From NCBI RefSeq assembly GCF_030124145.1, contig NZ_JASKMS010000004.1, positions 248,001 to 312,000 of the forward strand: a stretch of 64,000 bases of DNA. Reading direction: 5' to 3'. This DNA comes from Streptomyces sp. 378 (GTDB lineage: Bacteria; Actinomycetota; Actinomycetes; Streptomycetales; Streptomycetaceae). Every line of letters begins with the position of its first letter. The first letter of the stretch is position 1. Below are positions 27,148 to 35,458 of this stretch, piece after piece. Position numbers and translations under genes: made by a program. The notes under the pieces were generated by a model. The model was not told the DNA's origin. It searched no databases and saw nothing but the letters and a program-made list of their open reading frames with translations.

Positions 27148-28229
27148 GGCGGGCCCGCCCGGGCGCCGGGTACCCGATGCGCCGCTGGGTCTTCGAGGAT
27201 GCCAGGGGCCGCTACGACATCGACCTCGGCGACAGCCACGTGGACTGCTCCACGGTCGGCGACCTGCCGTGGCCGGCCGACCTGGTCCTGGACTACGGCA
27301 CCGACGCGGGCGGCGACCGGCTCCGCTCGCTGGTCGCGGACGGCTACGGCCGGGGCGTCGACCACGTGGCCATCACCCACGGGGCCCAGGAGGCCCTATA
27401 TCTCCTCTACCAGGCGCTGCTGCGGCCCGGTGACCACGTCGTGGTCTTCACCCCGGGCTGGCAGCAGGCCCGCGCGGTGCCGGAGGCGCTCGGGTGCGAG
27501 GTCTCGTGCGTGGGCCTGACGGCCGGCGGACGCCCCGACGTGGCCGCCGCCACCGAGCTGATCGGACCACGGACCAGGGCGGTCGTGCTCAACTCGCCCT
27601 GCAATCCGAGCGGACGACGACTCGCCGAAGACGAGACGGAACCACTGCTCGCCGCGCTGCGCCGACACGGCGGCCACCTGCTGCTGGACGAGGAGTACGT
27701 GGCCGACCTCGCCGCCGACTCCCTGCTCGGCCGCTACGAGCGGGCGGTGTCCGTCTCCAGCCTCTCCAAGGTCTACGGCTTCCCCGGGCTGCGGACGGGC
27801 TGGATGTGCGGTCCCCCGGAGCTGGTGCGCGCCGCGATGGACCTCAAGCACCTCACCACCATCTCCAACTCGGTGCTCACCGAGCGGCTGGCCGCCGAGG
27901 TGCTGGAGCGCCGGGAGCACTATCTGGAGCGGTACCGGAGGCTGACCTCGGACGGATACCGGGCCCTGCGCGACTGGGCGGCCGGGCACGAGGGCGCGGT
28001 GCGCGTCATGGAACCCGAGGGGACGCCGTTCGCCTGGCTCTCGCTGCACACCGGCGAGACGTCCCTCTCGCTGTGCCGGCGCGTCCTGCACCGGGGCCGC
28101 GTCCTGCTCATGCCCGCCGAGGTCTTCGACAGCGAACAGGGCCTGAGGGTCACCTTCGCGCGCGAGGAGTCCGTGCTGCGCGAGGGCCTGGGCCGGCTCG
28201 GTGCGCTGCTCGACGACCGGAGCGGCTGA
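27144..28229 (+). CDS. Class I/II PLP aminotransferase
   Basis: 361 residues. Fold-type-I aspartate aminotransferase family: SPCNPSG motif, LLLDEEYVADL, and the PLP-Lys in VSSLSKVYGFPGLRTGWM (~residue 210). Some relatives are C-S lyases or decarboxylases, so transamination is likely but not certain. ATGA overlap with the preceding gene indicates translational coupling. Acts presumably on the amino-acid intermediate made upstream. Confidence 0.87.
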   Translation: MRRARPGAGYPMRRWVFEDARGRYDIDLGDSHVDCSTVGDLPWPADLVLDYGTDAGGDRLRSLVADGYGRGVDHVAITHGAQEALYLLYQALLRPGDHVVVFTPGWQQARAVPEALGCEVSCVGLTAGGRPDVAAATELIGPRTRAVVLNSPCNPSGRRLAEDETEPLLAALRRHGGHLLLDEEYVADLAADSLLGRYERAVSVSSLSKVYGFPGLRTGWMCGPPELVRAAMDLKHLTTISNSVLTERLAAEVLERREHYLERYRRLTSDGYRALRDWAAGHEGAVRVMEPEGTPFAWLSLHTGETSLSLCRRVLHRGRVLLMPAEVFDSEQGLRVTFAREESVLREGLGRLGALLDDRSG

Positions 28230-29608
28230 TGGGAGCCGTGGGAAGGGCCTGCCGGACGGACACGGCCGGCCCGGACGAGGCCGAGGCCCTGGCAACGGAG
28301 CCGGCCGGCGACGCGGAGGACGCCCGCGCGGCCGCCGCGCTGTTCGACGGTATCCACGGCGCCGACGGCCCGTGGCGGCCGGTGCGTCCCCTGCTGCTGC
28401 CCGCCGACGACTACCACAGGGCGGCGGACCTGTCCGCCCGCGCCGCCCGGCTGGTACTGGACGCCGCCCTGCGCCGGGCCCGTACCGCCGGCGAGCTGCT
28501 GGCGGCGCTCGGCTCCCGGCCCGAGGCGTTCCCCCTGCTCGACCACGACGCCCCGCTCGGCGGACACCTGCTGGCCGCGATCCGCCCCGACATCCTGATG
28601 GAGCGCGGCACGCCCCGGTTCGTCGAACTCAACGTCGACAGCGCCCTGGGCGGCGTGCTCCAGGCCGACCTGGTCCCGGACCGCTTCCTGCGGCGCTACC
28701 GTCGTGCACCGCTGCCCGGCGGGCCCGCGCTCACCGCGCCGCCGTCGGCTGTCGAGGCCCGGGCTGAGGCCCTGCGGTCCTTCCTCGCGCTGCCCGCGGG
28801 CGCCGCCGTCCTCCTCCCGCACTACCGGGTGGGCAACCTTCCGGGGCTGGCCGAGGACCCCGCCCGGTTCGCCGCATGGCTCGAACCCGTCTTCCGCAGC
28901 GCCCGGCGCCACGGCATCGAGCTGTTCAGCCACCCGCTGGAGGACCTCACCACCGACCGGGACGGCCGCCTCAGGGCCGGTGGCCGCCCGGTGGACGGCG
29001 TGTTCCGCTCGTTCGTCAGCCACGGCCAGGGCGCGAGCCCGGGCCTCACGGCGCTGGCCCGTGCCGTGTCCACGGGCGCCGTGGGGATGTTCACGCCGGA
29101 GGCCACCATGCTGCTCACCAACAAGAAGACCCTGGCCTGGCTCTGGGAGGACCTGGACCGACTGCCGTCTCGGGAGGGCGAGTTCGTCACCGCGCACATC
29201 CCGAGGACGGTCCGGCTGGAGCCGACCGCGGGCGGAGCCGCCCCGCACGAGGCCCTGACCGGCCGCTCCCGTCTCGTCCTCAAGCCCGCGGACGGCTTCG
29301 GGGGCCGCGGCGTCGTCGTCGGGGCCGCGGTGTCCGACGACACCTGGCACGCCGAGGTGGAGCGGGCGGCGCGCCAGGGCGGCCACGTCCTCCAGGAGCA
29401 CGTCGAACCGGACCGGGTGCGCCTCGGCTTCGTCCACACCCCCAGCGGCGAGGTCACCCACGCCGAGGTCCCCTACGTCCTCGGCCCCTTCCTGTACGGA
29501 CTGCGCGCGTCCGGGATGCTGGTGCGGCACGGCACCCCCTCGGCGGGGCCCGTGCTCAACGCCGGCGCGGGCGCCGTCATGAACAGCGTCCTGCTGGTGG
29601 GGGCGTGA
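28229..29608 (+). CDS. ATP-grasp-like protein (circularly permuted type)
   Basis: 459 residues. The C-terminal half has ATP-grasp elements: NKKTLAWLWEDL, RLVLKPADGFGGRGVVVGA (nucleotide lysine plus glycine loop, ~residues 350-370) and a LQEHVEPDRVR strand. The order resembles circularly permuted ATP-grasp and glutathionylspermidine-synthase-like proteins, which join a carboxylate to an amine through acyl phosphate. The N-terminal 50 residues are Ala/Asp-rich and poorly conserved-looking. TGATG overlap with the aminotransferase. Confidence 0.75.
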   Translation: MGAVGRACRTDTAGPDEAEALATEPAGDAEDARAAAALFDGIHGADGPWRPVRPLLLPADDYHRAADLSARAARLVLDAALRRARTAGELLAALGSRPEAFPLLDHDAPLGGHLLAAIRPDILMERGTPRFVELNVDSALGGVLQADLVPDRFLRRYRRAPLPGGPALTAPPSAVEARAEALRSFLALPAGAAVLLPHYRVGNLPGLAEDPARFAAWLEPVFRSARRHGIELFSHPLEDLTTDRDGRLRAGGRPVDGVFRSFVSHGQGASPGLTALARAVSTGAVGMFTPEATMLLTNKKTLAWLWEDLDRLPSREGEFVTAHIPRTVRLEPTAGGAAPHEALTGRSRLVLKPADGFGGRGVVVGAAVSDDTWHAEVERAARQGGHVLQEHVEPDRVRLGFVHTPSGEVTHAEVPYVLGPFLYGLRASGMLVRHGTPSAGPVLNAGAGAVMNSVLLVGA

Positions 29609-30948
29609 GACGGCCCGTGCGTGCCTTCCCGAAGCGGTCCGCCGCGTCCGCACCGGCGGACCGGAAACTCGGCGCCCCGTTCCGGATCTTCCAGGCGTCC
29701 GTCCTGGGCTCGAACCTGGCGGACGGCGTCTACCTGGTCACGCTGCCGCTGCTGGCCCTCTCCCTGAGCGGCTCGGCGCTGGTGGTCAGCGCCGTGGGCG
29801 TCGCCCTGCGCGCGCCGTGGCTGCTGCTGATCCTGCCCGCGGGAGTGGTCGTGGACCGCTGCGCGCCGATGGCCGTCATGAACTGGGCGTCGAAATGCCG
29901 CTTCCCGCTGGTCGCCGTGCTCGGCCTGCTCGCCTGGGCGGGGATGCTGCCGGTGTGGGCGCTGGTGGCCGGCGCGTTCCTGATCGCGGCGATGGGAACC
30001 TTCGTGGACCTCGCCGCCCAGTCACTCCTGCCGCGTCTGGTCACCCCGGAGCTGCTGCCCAGGGCCAACGCCAATCTGCAGTCCGGCCAGACCCTCGCGG
30101 CGCAGTTCGCGGGTCCGGCCCTCGGCGGCGTCCTCGCCTCGATGCACGGCGTGGGCTTCACCGTCGCGGCCGTGCTCTACGCGGGAGGGCTGATCGGCCT
30201 CGCCCTGCTGCACCGCCGGCCGGGCCCGTTCGGGGCGCACGCCCTCCCGGCCGCGCCCCGGGAACCCGGGCCCGCCGGCCGCGGGATCGCGTCGATGTGG
30301 CGGGACCTGCGCGAGGGCGCCGCCTACTTCAGACGGCGCCACGACCTGATCGGTCTCGCCGCCGTCGCCGCCACCGGCAACATCGCGTTCGCCGCCACCA
30401 TGACCATGCTGCCGGTGTGGGTGGTCTCCCCGGGGCGGCTCGGACTGTCGGGTTCGGCCATGGGCGTCATCGCCGCCGCCCCCGCCGTGGGTGGCGTGCT
30501 GGCGGGCCTGGTGGCCGCGCGGCTGCTGAACCGCTTCGGCGGGCGGGCGGTGCTCGGCTTCTGCGCCCCCGCCGTGGGGTTGTGCCTGGCAGCGATCGCC
30601 CTGCCGACCCCGCCGGCCGCGTTCGCCGCGCTGGCCGTGTGCGGAGGACTGATGGTGCAGCTGAACGTGATGAGCATGTCCCACCGGCAGTCGACCATCC
30701 CGACCGCGCTGTTCGCACGGGTCAACTCCGTCTACCGGTGGATCATCCTCGGCGTCTCGCCCGTCGGAGCGCTGCTCGGCGGTCTCGTCGCGCAGTGGTT
30801 CGGCACCGCCGCGGTGTTCCTGTCCGGGGGCGCGCTGGCCCTGGCCGCGGGCGCCCTGCTGCCCGCCCTGCTCTTCCACCCCTCACCCCAAGGCACCGAC
30901 CGCCTTGCGGAACCGCGACCGACCGACGAGGAACTGACCCATGACTGA
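29605..30948 (+). CDS. MFS exporter
   Basis: 447 residues with about 12 predicted helices and the MFS_3/enterobactin-exporter-like N-terminus FRIFQASVLGSNLADGVYLV. It starts with GTG 29605 inside the preceding stop (GTGA). Likely exports the mature product. A second, distantly similar MFS gene closes the island at 44682-45995. Confidence 0.88.
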   Translation: MRRPVRAFPKRSAASAPADRKLGAPFRIFQASVLGSNLADGVYLVTLPLLALSLSGSALVVSAVGVALRAPWLLLILPAGVVVDRCAPMAVMNWASKCRFPLVAVLGLLAWAGMLPVWALVAGAFLIAAMGTFVDLAAQSLLPRLVTPELLPRANANLQSGQTLAAQFAGPALGGVLASMHGVGFTVAAVLYAGGLIGLALLHRRPGPFGAHALPAAPREPGPAGRGIASMWRDLREGAAYFRRRHDLIGLAAVAATGNIAFAATMTMLPVWVVSPGRLGLSGSAMGVIAAAPAVGGVLAGLVAARLLNRFGGRAVLGFCAPAVGLCLAAIALPTPPAAFAALAVCGGLMVQLNVMSMSHRQSTIPTALFARVNSVYRWIILGVSPVGALLGGLVAQWFGTAAVFLSGGALALAAGALLPALLFHPSPQGTDRLAEPRPTDEELTHD

Positions 30949-31702
30949 ACAGCTCCAGGAGTTTCCCACCGACTGGACGCGTGCCCTGGCCATCGTCGCG
31001 CACCCCGACGACGTCGAGTACTCGGCCGCCGCCGCCGTCGCGACCTGGGTCGACGAGGGCAAGGAGGTCGTGTACCTGATGGCGAGCCGGGGCGAGTGCG
31101 GGATCGACGGCCTGGACCCCGAGAAGGCGGCGCCGATCAGGGAGCGGGAGCAGCGCGCGAGCGCCGCGGTCGCCGGCGTGCAGCAGGTGGAGTTCCTCGA
31201 CCACCCCGACGGGCTGATCGAGTACGGCGCCGCGCTGCGCCGGGACCTCACGCACGCGGTGCGCCGGCACCGCCCGGAGCTGGTCTTCACGCTCAATCAC
31301 CACGACCACTGGCGCGGCGTCTCGTGGAACACCCCGGACCACCGCAACGTCGGCCGGGCCGCCCTCGACGCGGCGGCCGACGCCGCCAACCGGTATCTGT
31401 TCCCCGAGGAGGGTCTTGAGCCCTGGGAGGGGGTGCGCTGGCAGGCGGTGGCCGGATCCCCGTACCCCACGCACGCCGTGGACGTCACCTGGGCGGTGGA
31501 GCGCGGCGTCCGGGCGGTGCTGGAGCACGCCACCTACCTTCAGACGCTGACCGACGAGGAGCCGGAGGCTTACGTCCGGGGGTTCCTGGGCCGCAATCTC
31601 GCCGCCGCCGGAGCGCGGTTCGGCGGCCGGCCGGCGGTGTCCTTCGAGGTCTTCCACCGCGACCCGTACCGGGTGCGCGCCGGCGAGGTCCACTACCGCT
31701 GA
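30941..31702 (+). CDS. PIG-L/LmbE-family deacetylase or amidase
   Basis: 253 residues with the zinc motif AHPDDVEYS (His, Asp, Asp; ~residues 19-25) and a distant His-containing segment NHHDHWRG, TPDHRN. The family includes mycothiol-pathway deacetylases and antibiotic N-deacetylases. In this setting it may hydrolyse an amide, for example a protecting or handle group (inference). The start lies inside the MFS gene (8-nt overlap), indicating coupling. Confidence 0.88.
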   Translation: MTEQLQEFPTDWTRALAIVAHPDDVEYSAAAAVATWVDEGKEVVYLMASRGECGIDGLDPEKAAPIREREQRASAAVAGVQQVEFLDHPDGLIEYGAALRRDLTHAVRRHRPELVFTLNHHDHWRGVSWNTPDHRNVGRAALDAAADAANRYLFPEEGLEPWEGVRWQAVAGSPYPTHAVDVTWAVERGVRAVLEHATYLQTLTDEEPEAYVRGFLGRNLAAAGARFGGRPAVSFEVFHRDPYRVRAGEVHYR

Positions 31703-31782
31703 GCCTCGGCCGCCCGCTCCCCGTCCGCCTCGCCACCCGCCCCTCCCGCCCCGGCCCGGGACCGACCGTAGGGACACCGCTC

Positions 31783-33057
31783 GTGCACATCGCCATCGTC
31801 GACGTCAATCCGCCCGCGGTGCAGGCCGTACGGCTCGCCAAGGAGGCGGGCCACCGGGTGACGTTCCTGCAGCCCGCGCTGACGCAGTACGCGCTCACGG
31901 GCGAGACCCTGAAGGCCGTACGGGCGGTGGACCGGCTGATCGACGGGATCGACACGACGGACACCGCCGCCGTGCTCGCAGCGCTGGAGAAATGCCACGC
32001 CGAGTCGCCGATCGACGTGGCGGTGACGTTCCAGGAGCTGGCCGCCGAGGCGGTGGCCGCCGCCTGCCGGAGCCTCGGGCTGTGCGGCACGGCACCCGAC
32101 GCGGTGTTCACCGCCCGGCGCAAGGACCGCTGCCGGGCGGCGCTCGAGGAAGCGGGGCTCGCGTCCGCCCGCTGGGCGCTCGCGCTCGACGTGGACGAGG
32201 CACTGGCCGCGGCCGGGCGGATCGGCTACCCCGTCGTGATCAAGCCGCCGTCCGGCAGCGCCAGCCTGCTCTCGCACGTGGCCGACGACCCGCAGGAGGC
32301 GGCGGCCGCCTGCCGGAACGTGCTGACCGGCACCGACGGGGTCCCGGCGCACTGGCGGACCCAGTTCGCGCGGGGCGTCCTGGTGGAGGAGAAGCTGACG
32401 GGCAGGCTGGTCTCGGTGGAGATCGGCGCCCGGCGGGGCGAGTTCTTCCCGTTCTGCGTCACCGGCCGGTTCCGCGCACCGGAGAACGAGGTGGTCGAAC
32501 TGGGCTCGTGCGTCCCCGCCGGGCTGACGCCGCGGGAGAGCGCCGACTGCGTCGCCTACGCCGAGGAGGTCTGCCGGGCCATCGGAGCCGACCAGGGGAT
32601 CTTCCACCTGGAGGTGATGGTGACCGAACGCGGGCCGGTCCTGGTCGAGTTCAACCCGCGGATCATGGGCGGCGGCCTGCCGCACGCCTACCGGCACGCC
32701 ACCGGGCAGGACATCTACGCCTCGTGGCTGCAGCTCATGACCGGGGAGCCGGTCGACGTCCCCGGCGGGATCATCGGCTGCACCGCCGTGTTCGCGGTCG
32801 TCCCCCGGGACGGCGGACGGCTGTCCGCGACGGCCTGCCTCACGCCGCTCGACGGGCAGGCCGACGTCGTGGAGGTCATCGGGTTCGACGCCTACCGGAC
32901 CGGACCGGGCGAGACGGTCGCCCCCGGCCAGGCCGTCGCCCGCTTCATCCTGCGCGCCGGGAACCGCCGGGCCGCGGTGGGCAGGGCCGAGGAACTGCTG
33001 GGCCGGCTGGAGGGAACGCTCGGCACCCGGCTGATGACCGGCGACCTGGATGCCTGA
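31783..33057 (+). CDS. ATP-grasp amino-acid/peptide ligase
   Basis: 424 residues, full ATP-grasp ligase of the D-Ala-D-Ala ligase/carbamoyl-phosphate-synthase-like class. N-terminal Rossmann VHIAIVDVNPPAVQAV, ATP lysine and loop in YPVVIKPPSGSASLLSHV (~145-162), metal sites in FHLEVMVTERGPVLVEFNPRIMGG (~275-298). Such enzymes make dipeptides or amides from free amino acids. Last gene of the operon, after an 80-bp gap, with GTG start; it may couple the diaminopropionate product to another amino acid. Confidence 0.88.
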   Translation: MHIAIVDVNPPAVQAVRLAKEAGHRVTFLQPALTQYALTGETLKAVRAVDRLIDGIDTTDTAAVLAALEKCHAESPIDVAVTFQELAAEAVAAACRSLGLCGTAPDAVFTARRKDRCRAALEEAGLASARWALALDVDEALAAAGRIGYPVVIKPPSGSASLLSHVADDPQEAAAACRNVLTGTDGVPAHWRTQFARGVLVEEKLTGRLVSVEIGARRGEFFPFCVTGRFRAPENEVVELGSCVPAGLTPRESADCVAYAEEVCRAIGADQGIFHLEVMVTERGPVLVEFNPRIMGGGLPHAYRHATGQDIYASWLQLMTGEPVDVPGGIIGCTAVFAVVPRDGGRLSATACLTPLDGQADVVEVIGFDAYRTGPGETVAPGQAVARFILRAGNRRAAVGRAEELLGRLEGTLGTRLMTGDLDA

Positions 33058-33147
33058 ACCACCGGGGCCCGCTCCCGCGTGTGGCGGCGCGAGGCACCGG
33101 GAGGCCGGGACGGCTCAACCGCCGGGCCGCGTAGGGCCGTACGGGGG

Positions 33148-34260
33148 TCAGAGCAGTCCGTACGCGCGGAACTCGTGCTCCACCATCGGGTCGTCCAGCA
33201 CGTCCAGCGCCACGAAGTAGGAGATCGTCCGCTTGGCCGTCGCCCGGGTGTGCGCGGCGACGGTCGTCTCGTCGTACACCTCGGCGAGGACCTGCTCGGC
33301 GTCGTCGCGCGTGAGCCCGTAGCCCAGCAGCTCGGTGCGCACGGCGTCGGTGTCGGGCTGCAGGAAGGCCGCGATCAGCCGGGGCACCAGCAGTGCCGCC
33401 TCCCGCCGGGCCGCGGGGTCCAGGGCGGCCCACAGGTAGCGCAGGAAGGCGGCGAAGTACACGTGGTGGCGTCCCTCGTCCGCGGCGTGGTCGCGGATCG
33501 TCTCCCGCACGGCCGGCACGATCTCACCGTCGACCGGCAGTTCGGCGAGGCTGGCCGATATCAGGGTCTCCGAGACGGTCACGAAGAGCAGTTCGGCCAG
33601 GGCCCGGGTGTGCGGCGGCAGCTCCTGCTGGATCTCCTCCAGCCGCCGCAGGAAGTAGGGCTGCTCCGGCAGCACCGGGGCGATGCCGGTGGTGTCGCGG
33701 ACCTGGCGCATCAAGTCCACCGAGAACAGGGCGTGGTAGGCCTCGTCGCAGTAGATCTTGTAGGCGTCGAAGCGCATCTCCTCGGGGAGTTCGACGCCGA
33801 CGCTGCCCTGCGCGATGCCGAGCGCGGTGCGGTTGACCACCAGCGTCTCCAGCTTGGCGGTGAAGTCCAGGTAGCGGTAGAGGTGCTGGACGAGCACCGT
33901 GTCGAACAGCTCGGGGCGCAGCTCGGCGATGAGCGGGTGGCGCGCGACCGGCACCAGCTCCGGGGAGAAGTAGCGGGAGGCGTCGGAGGACGGCGCGCTC
34001 AGCTCACGCCGGGGCGACCGGCGGACGGTCGCCCGCTCCGACCAACGGCCGAAGGGAGAGCTGTACGAGACGTCGGCCTGCTCCCCGTCCGTCCCGGCCC
34101 CGGGCGCGAAACCGGACGCGGGCCCGGCACCGGTGATCGGCCCGGCACCGGCGACGGGTTCGGCACCGGCGGCCGGCGGCGCGCCGGCCGGGGCGAGTGC
34201 CTTGCGGGGGCAGTAGGCCAGCGCGGAGCACCCCACGAAAAGCCCGACAATCCCGCACAT
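33148..34260 (-). CDS. AurF-like diiron N-oxygenase (copy 2) with unusual N-terminus
   Basis: 370 residues. Residues ~65-370 parallel copy 1, with the same ligand pattern: FTAKLETLVVN, CDEAYHALF, TVSETL and RDHAADEGRHHVYF. The first ~65 residues are different: MCGIVGLFVGC, which mimics the start of class II glutamine amidotransferases (Cys2), then an Ala/Gly/Pro-rich linker. An ATG five bases upstream opens a different frame without homology. The gene ends the leftward asnB operon, 38 bp after the PqqD-like gene. Possibly modifies a peptide-linked amine. Confidence 0.83.
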   Translation of the reverse strand: MCGIVGLFVGCSALAYCPRKALAPAGAPPAAGAEPVAGAGPITGAGPASGFAPGAGTDGEQADVSYSSPFGRWSERATVRRSPRRELSAPSSDASRYFSPELVPVARHPLIAELRPELFDTVLVQHLYRYLDFTAKLETLVVNRTALGIAQGSVGVELPEEMRFDAYKIYCDEAYHALFSVDLMRQVRDTTGIAPVLPEQPYFLRRLEEIQQELPPHTRALAELLFVTVSETLISASLAELPVDGEIVPAVRETIRDHAADEGRHHVYFAAFLRYLWAALDPAARREAALLVPRLIAAFLQPDTDAVRTELLGYGLTRDDAEQVLAEVYDETTVAAHTRATAKRTISYFVALDVLDDPMVEHEFRAYGLL

Positions 34261-34298
34261 CGCATGGTTCCCAATCGTTGGTGAAGGTGGTGGAGGGG

Positions 34299-34586
34299 TC
34301 AGGCGTTCGGCAGGTCCAGGACCCTGACGTCGGCGAGCTGGCCGACCAGGTCCGCGGTGTCCGCGACCGCCTCGTCGACGTCGATGCCGTACTCCTCGGC
34401 GAGCAGGGCACCGATGCCGGCCACCGAGCGCTGCCCGTCCACGCAGGCCAGGATGAAGGCCGCGGAGTCGGACAGCTCCATGGCGTTCGGCCCGACGGCG
34501 ATGAGCGTCTTGTCAGGGAACCTGCGGAAGCGTGCCGCCAGGCCGAGCCGGGGCACGACGTCGGCCGCTGAGATGGTCGGGGACAT
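34299..34586 (-). CDS. PqqD-like peptide-binding (RRE) protein
   Basis: 95 residues with a PqqD-type winged-helix pattern: an N-terminal beta-hairpin segment (TLIAVGPNAMELSDSAAFIL) followed by CVDGQRSVAGIGALLAEEYGIDVDEAVADTADLV, of which the DGxRS/T turn and the hydrophobic helix spacing are typical. PqqD-like RiPP recognition elements bind leader peptides and present them to modifying enzymes. A lasso-leader-like peptide is encoded in the same operon. ATG directly abuts the nucleotidyltransferase stop (TGAATG). Confidence 0.75.
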   Translation of the reverse strand: MSPTISAADVVPRLGLAARFRRFPDKTLIAVGPNAMELSDSAAFILACVDGQRSVAGIGALLAEEYGIDVDEAVADTADLVGQLADVRVLDLPNA

Positions 34587-35366
34587 TCAGATCTCCACCC
34601 TCATGGAAAGGAGCTTGCACAGGTACATCACGTCACGGACCCACGTGGCCGGGTCGTCCTGATCGAAGTCGCGCATCGTCTCGACCGCCCAGTAACGCTC
34701 GTACGACAGCGCCTGCGGAGCGGCCGCCTTCATGCGCCGGGCCCGCCATTTCACCAGCCGGCCGTACTCCCCGTGCGCGGCGACCAGGGCGTCCACGGCG
34801 TGTCCGAACGCCTGGCGGACCGACAGCACGGCACTCGCCTCGTCGCCCGTGGCCAGCTGCCCGAGGGCGTCCTCGGCGAAGTCGTCGGCGTTGGTCAGGC
34901 AGTGCGTCACCACGGCTGCCCGGAACGCCGACTCCTGGATCAGCCGCTGCTGCCGGCGCACCCACTCCTCGCCGTCCAGCGGGTGGCAGACCAGCAGCCG
35001 CTCCAGCAGTTGCTCCTCGTCCCGGGTGAGCATCTGGCCGACGGTCCGGCCCTGGCCGAACTCCGCCCAGGACACCTTGGCGAGGATCTCCTCGACCTGG
35101 CCGGACGTCCAGTACTTGACCTCCCAGCGCCGTTCACCGAGGTAGAAGTGCTCCGTGGGCACGTCGGGATGGCTCAGCGGGACGCGGATCGTGCCGGAGG
35201 AACTGCCGGTCCACGGCTTCTCGCCCACCACGTAGATGTCGAGGTCGCTCAGGTCGTTGCCCCAGCCGCGGGCGAGGGAGCCGACGACGAACGCGGAGTC
35301 GTGGCTGTCGGGCAGCAGGTCGCGCCCGGCCAGTTCGTCCAGGCAGCGGGTGAAGTCGAAACTCAT
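34587..35366 (-). CDS. Nucleotidyltransferase-domain protein
   Basis: 259 residues. The N-terminal domain has the pol-beta-type nucleotidyltransferase motif GSLARGWGNDLSDLDIYV (~residues 28-45: G-S...D-x-D), and the C-terminal ~130 residues are helical. Relatives adenylylate or nucleotidylylate small molecules or proteins. Here it could activate a carboxyl or hydroxyl group of the substrate, or AMPylate a partner. It follows asnB by 92 bp in the same direction. Confidence 0.83.
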   Translation of the reverse strand: MSFDFTRCLDELAGRDLLPDSHDSAFVVGSLARGWGNDLSDLDIYVVGEKPWTGSSSGTIRVPLSHPDVPTEHFYLGERRWEVKYWTSGQVEEILAKVSWAEFGQGRTVGQMLTRDEEQLLERLLVCHPLDGEEWVRRQQRLIQESAFRAAVVTHCLTNADDFAEDALGQLATGDEASAVLSVRQAFGHAVDALVAAHGEYGRLVKWRARRMKAAAPQALSYERYWAVETMRDFDQDDPATWVRDVMYLCKLLSMRVEI

Positions 35367-35458
35367 GCGGGCGTTGGCCTTCCGGGGCGCGGTCGTAAGG
35401 GGCTGGATACGGCGGGCGGCCTGCCACCGCACACGCCGGTGGCAGGCCGGTGGCCCGG

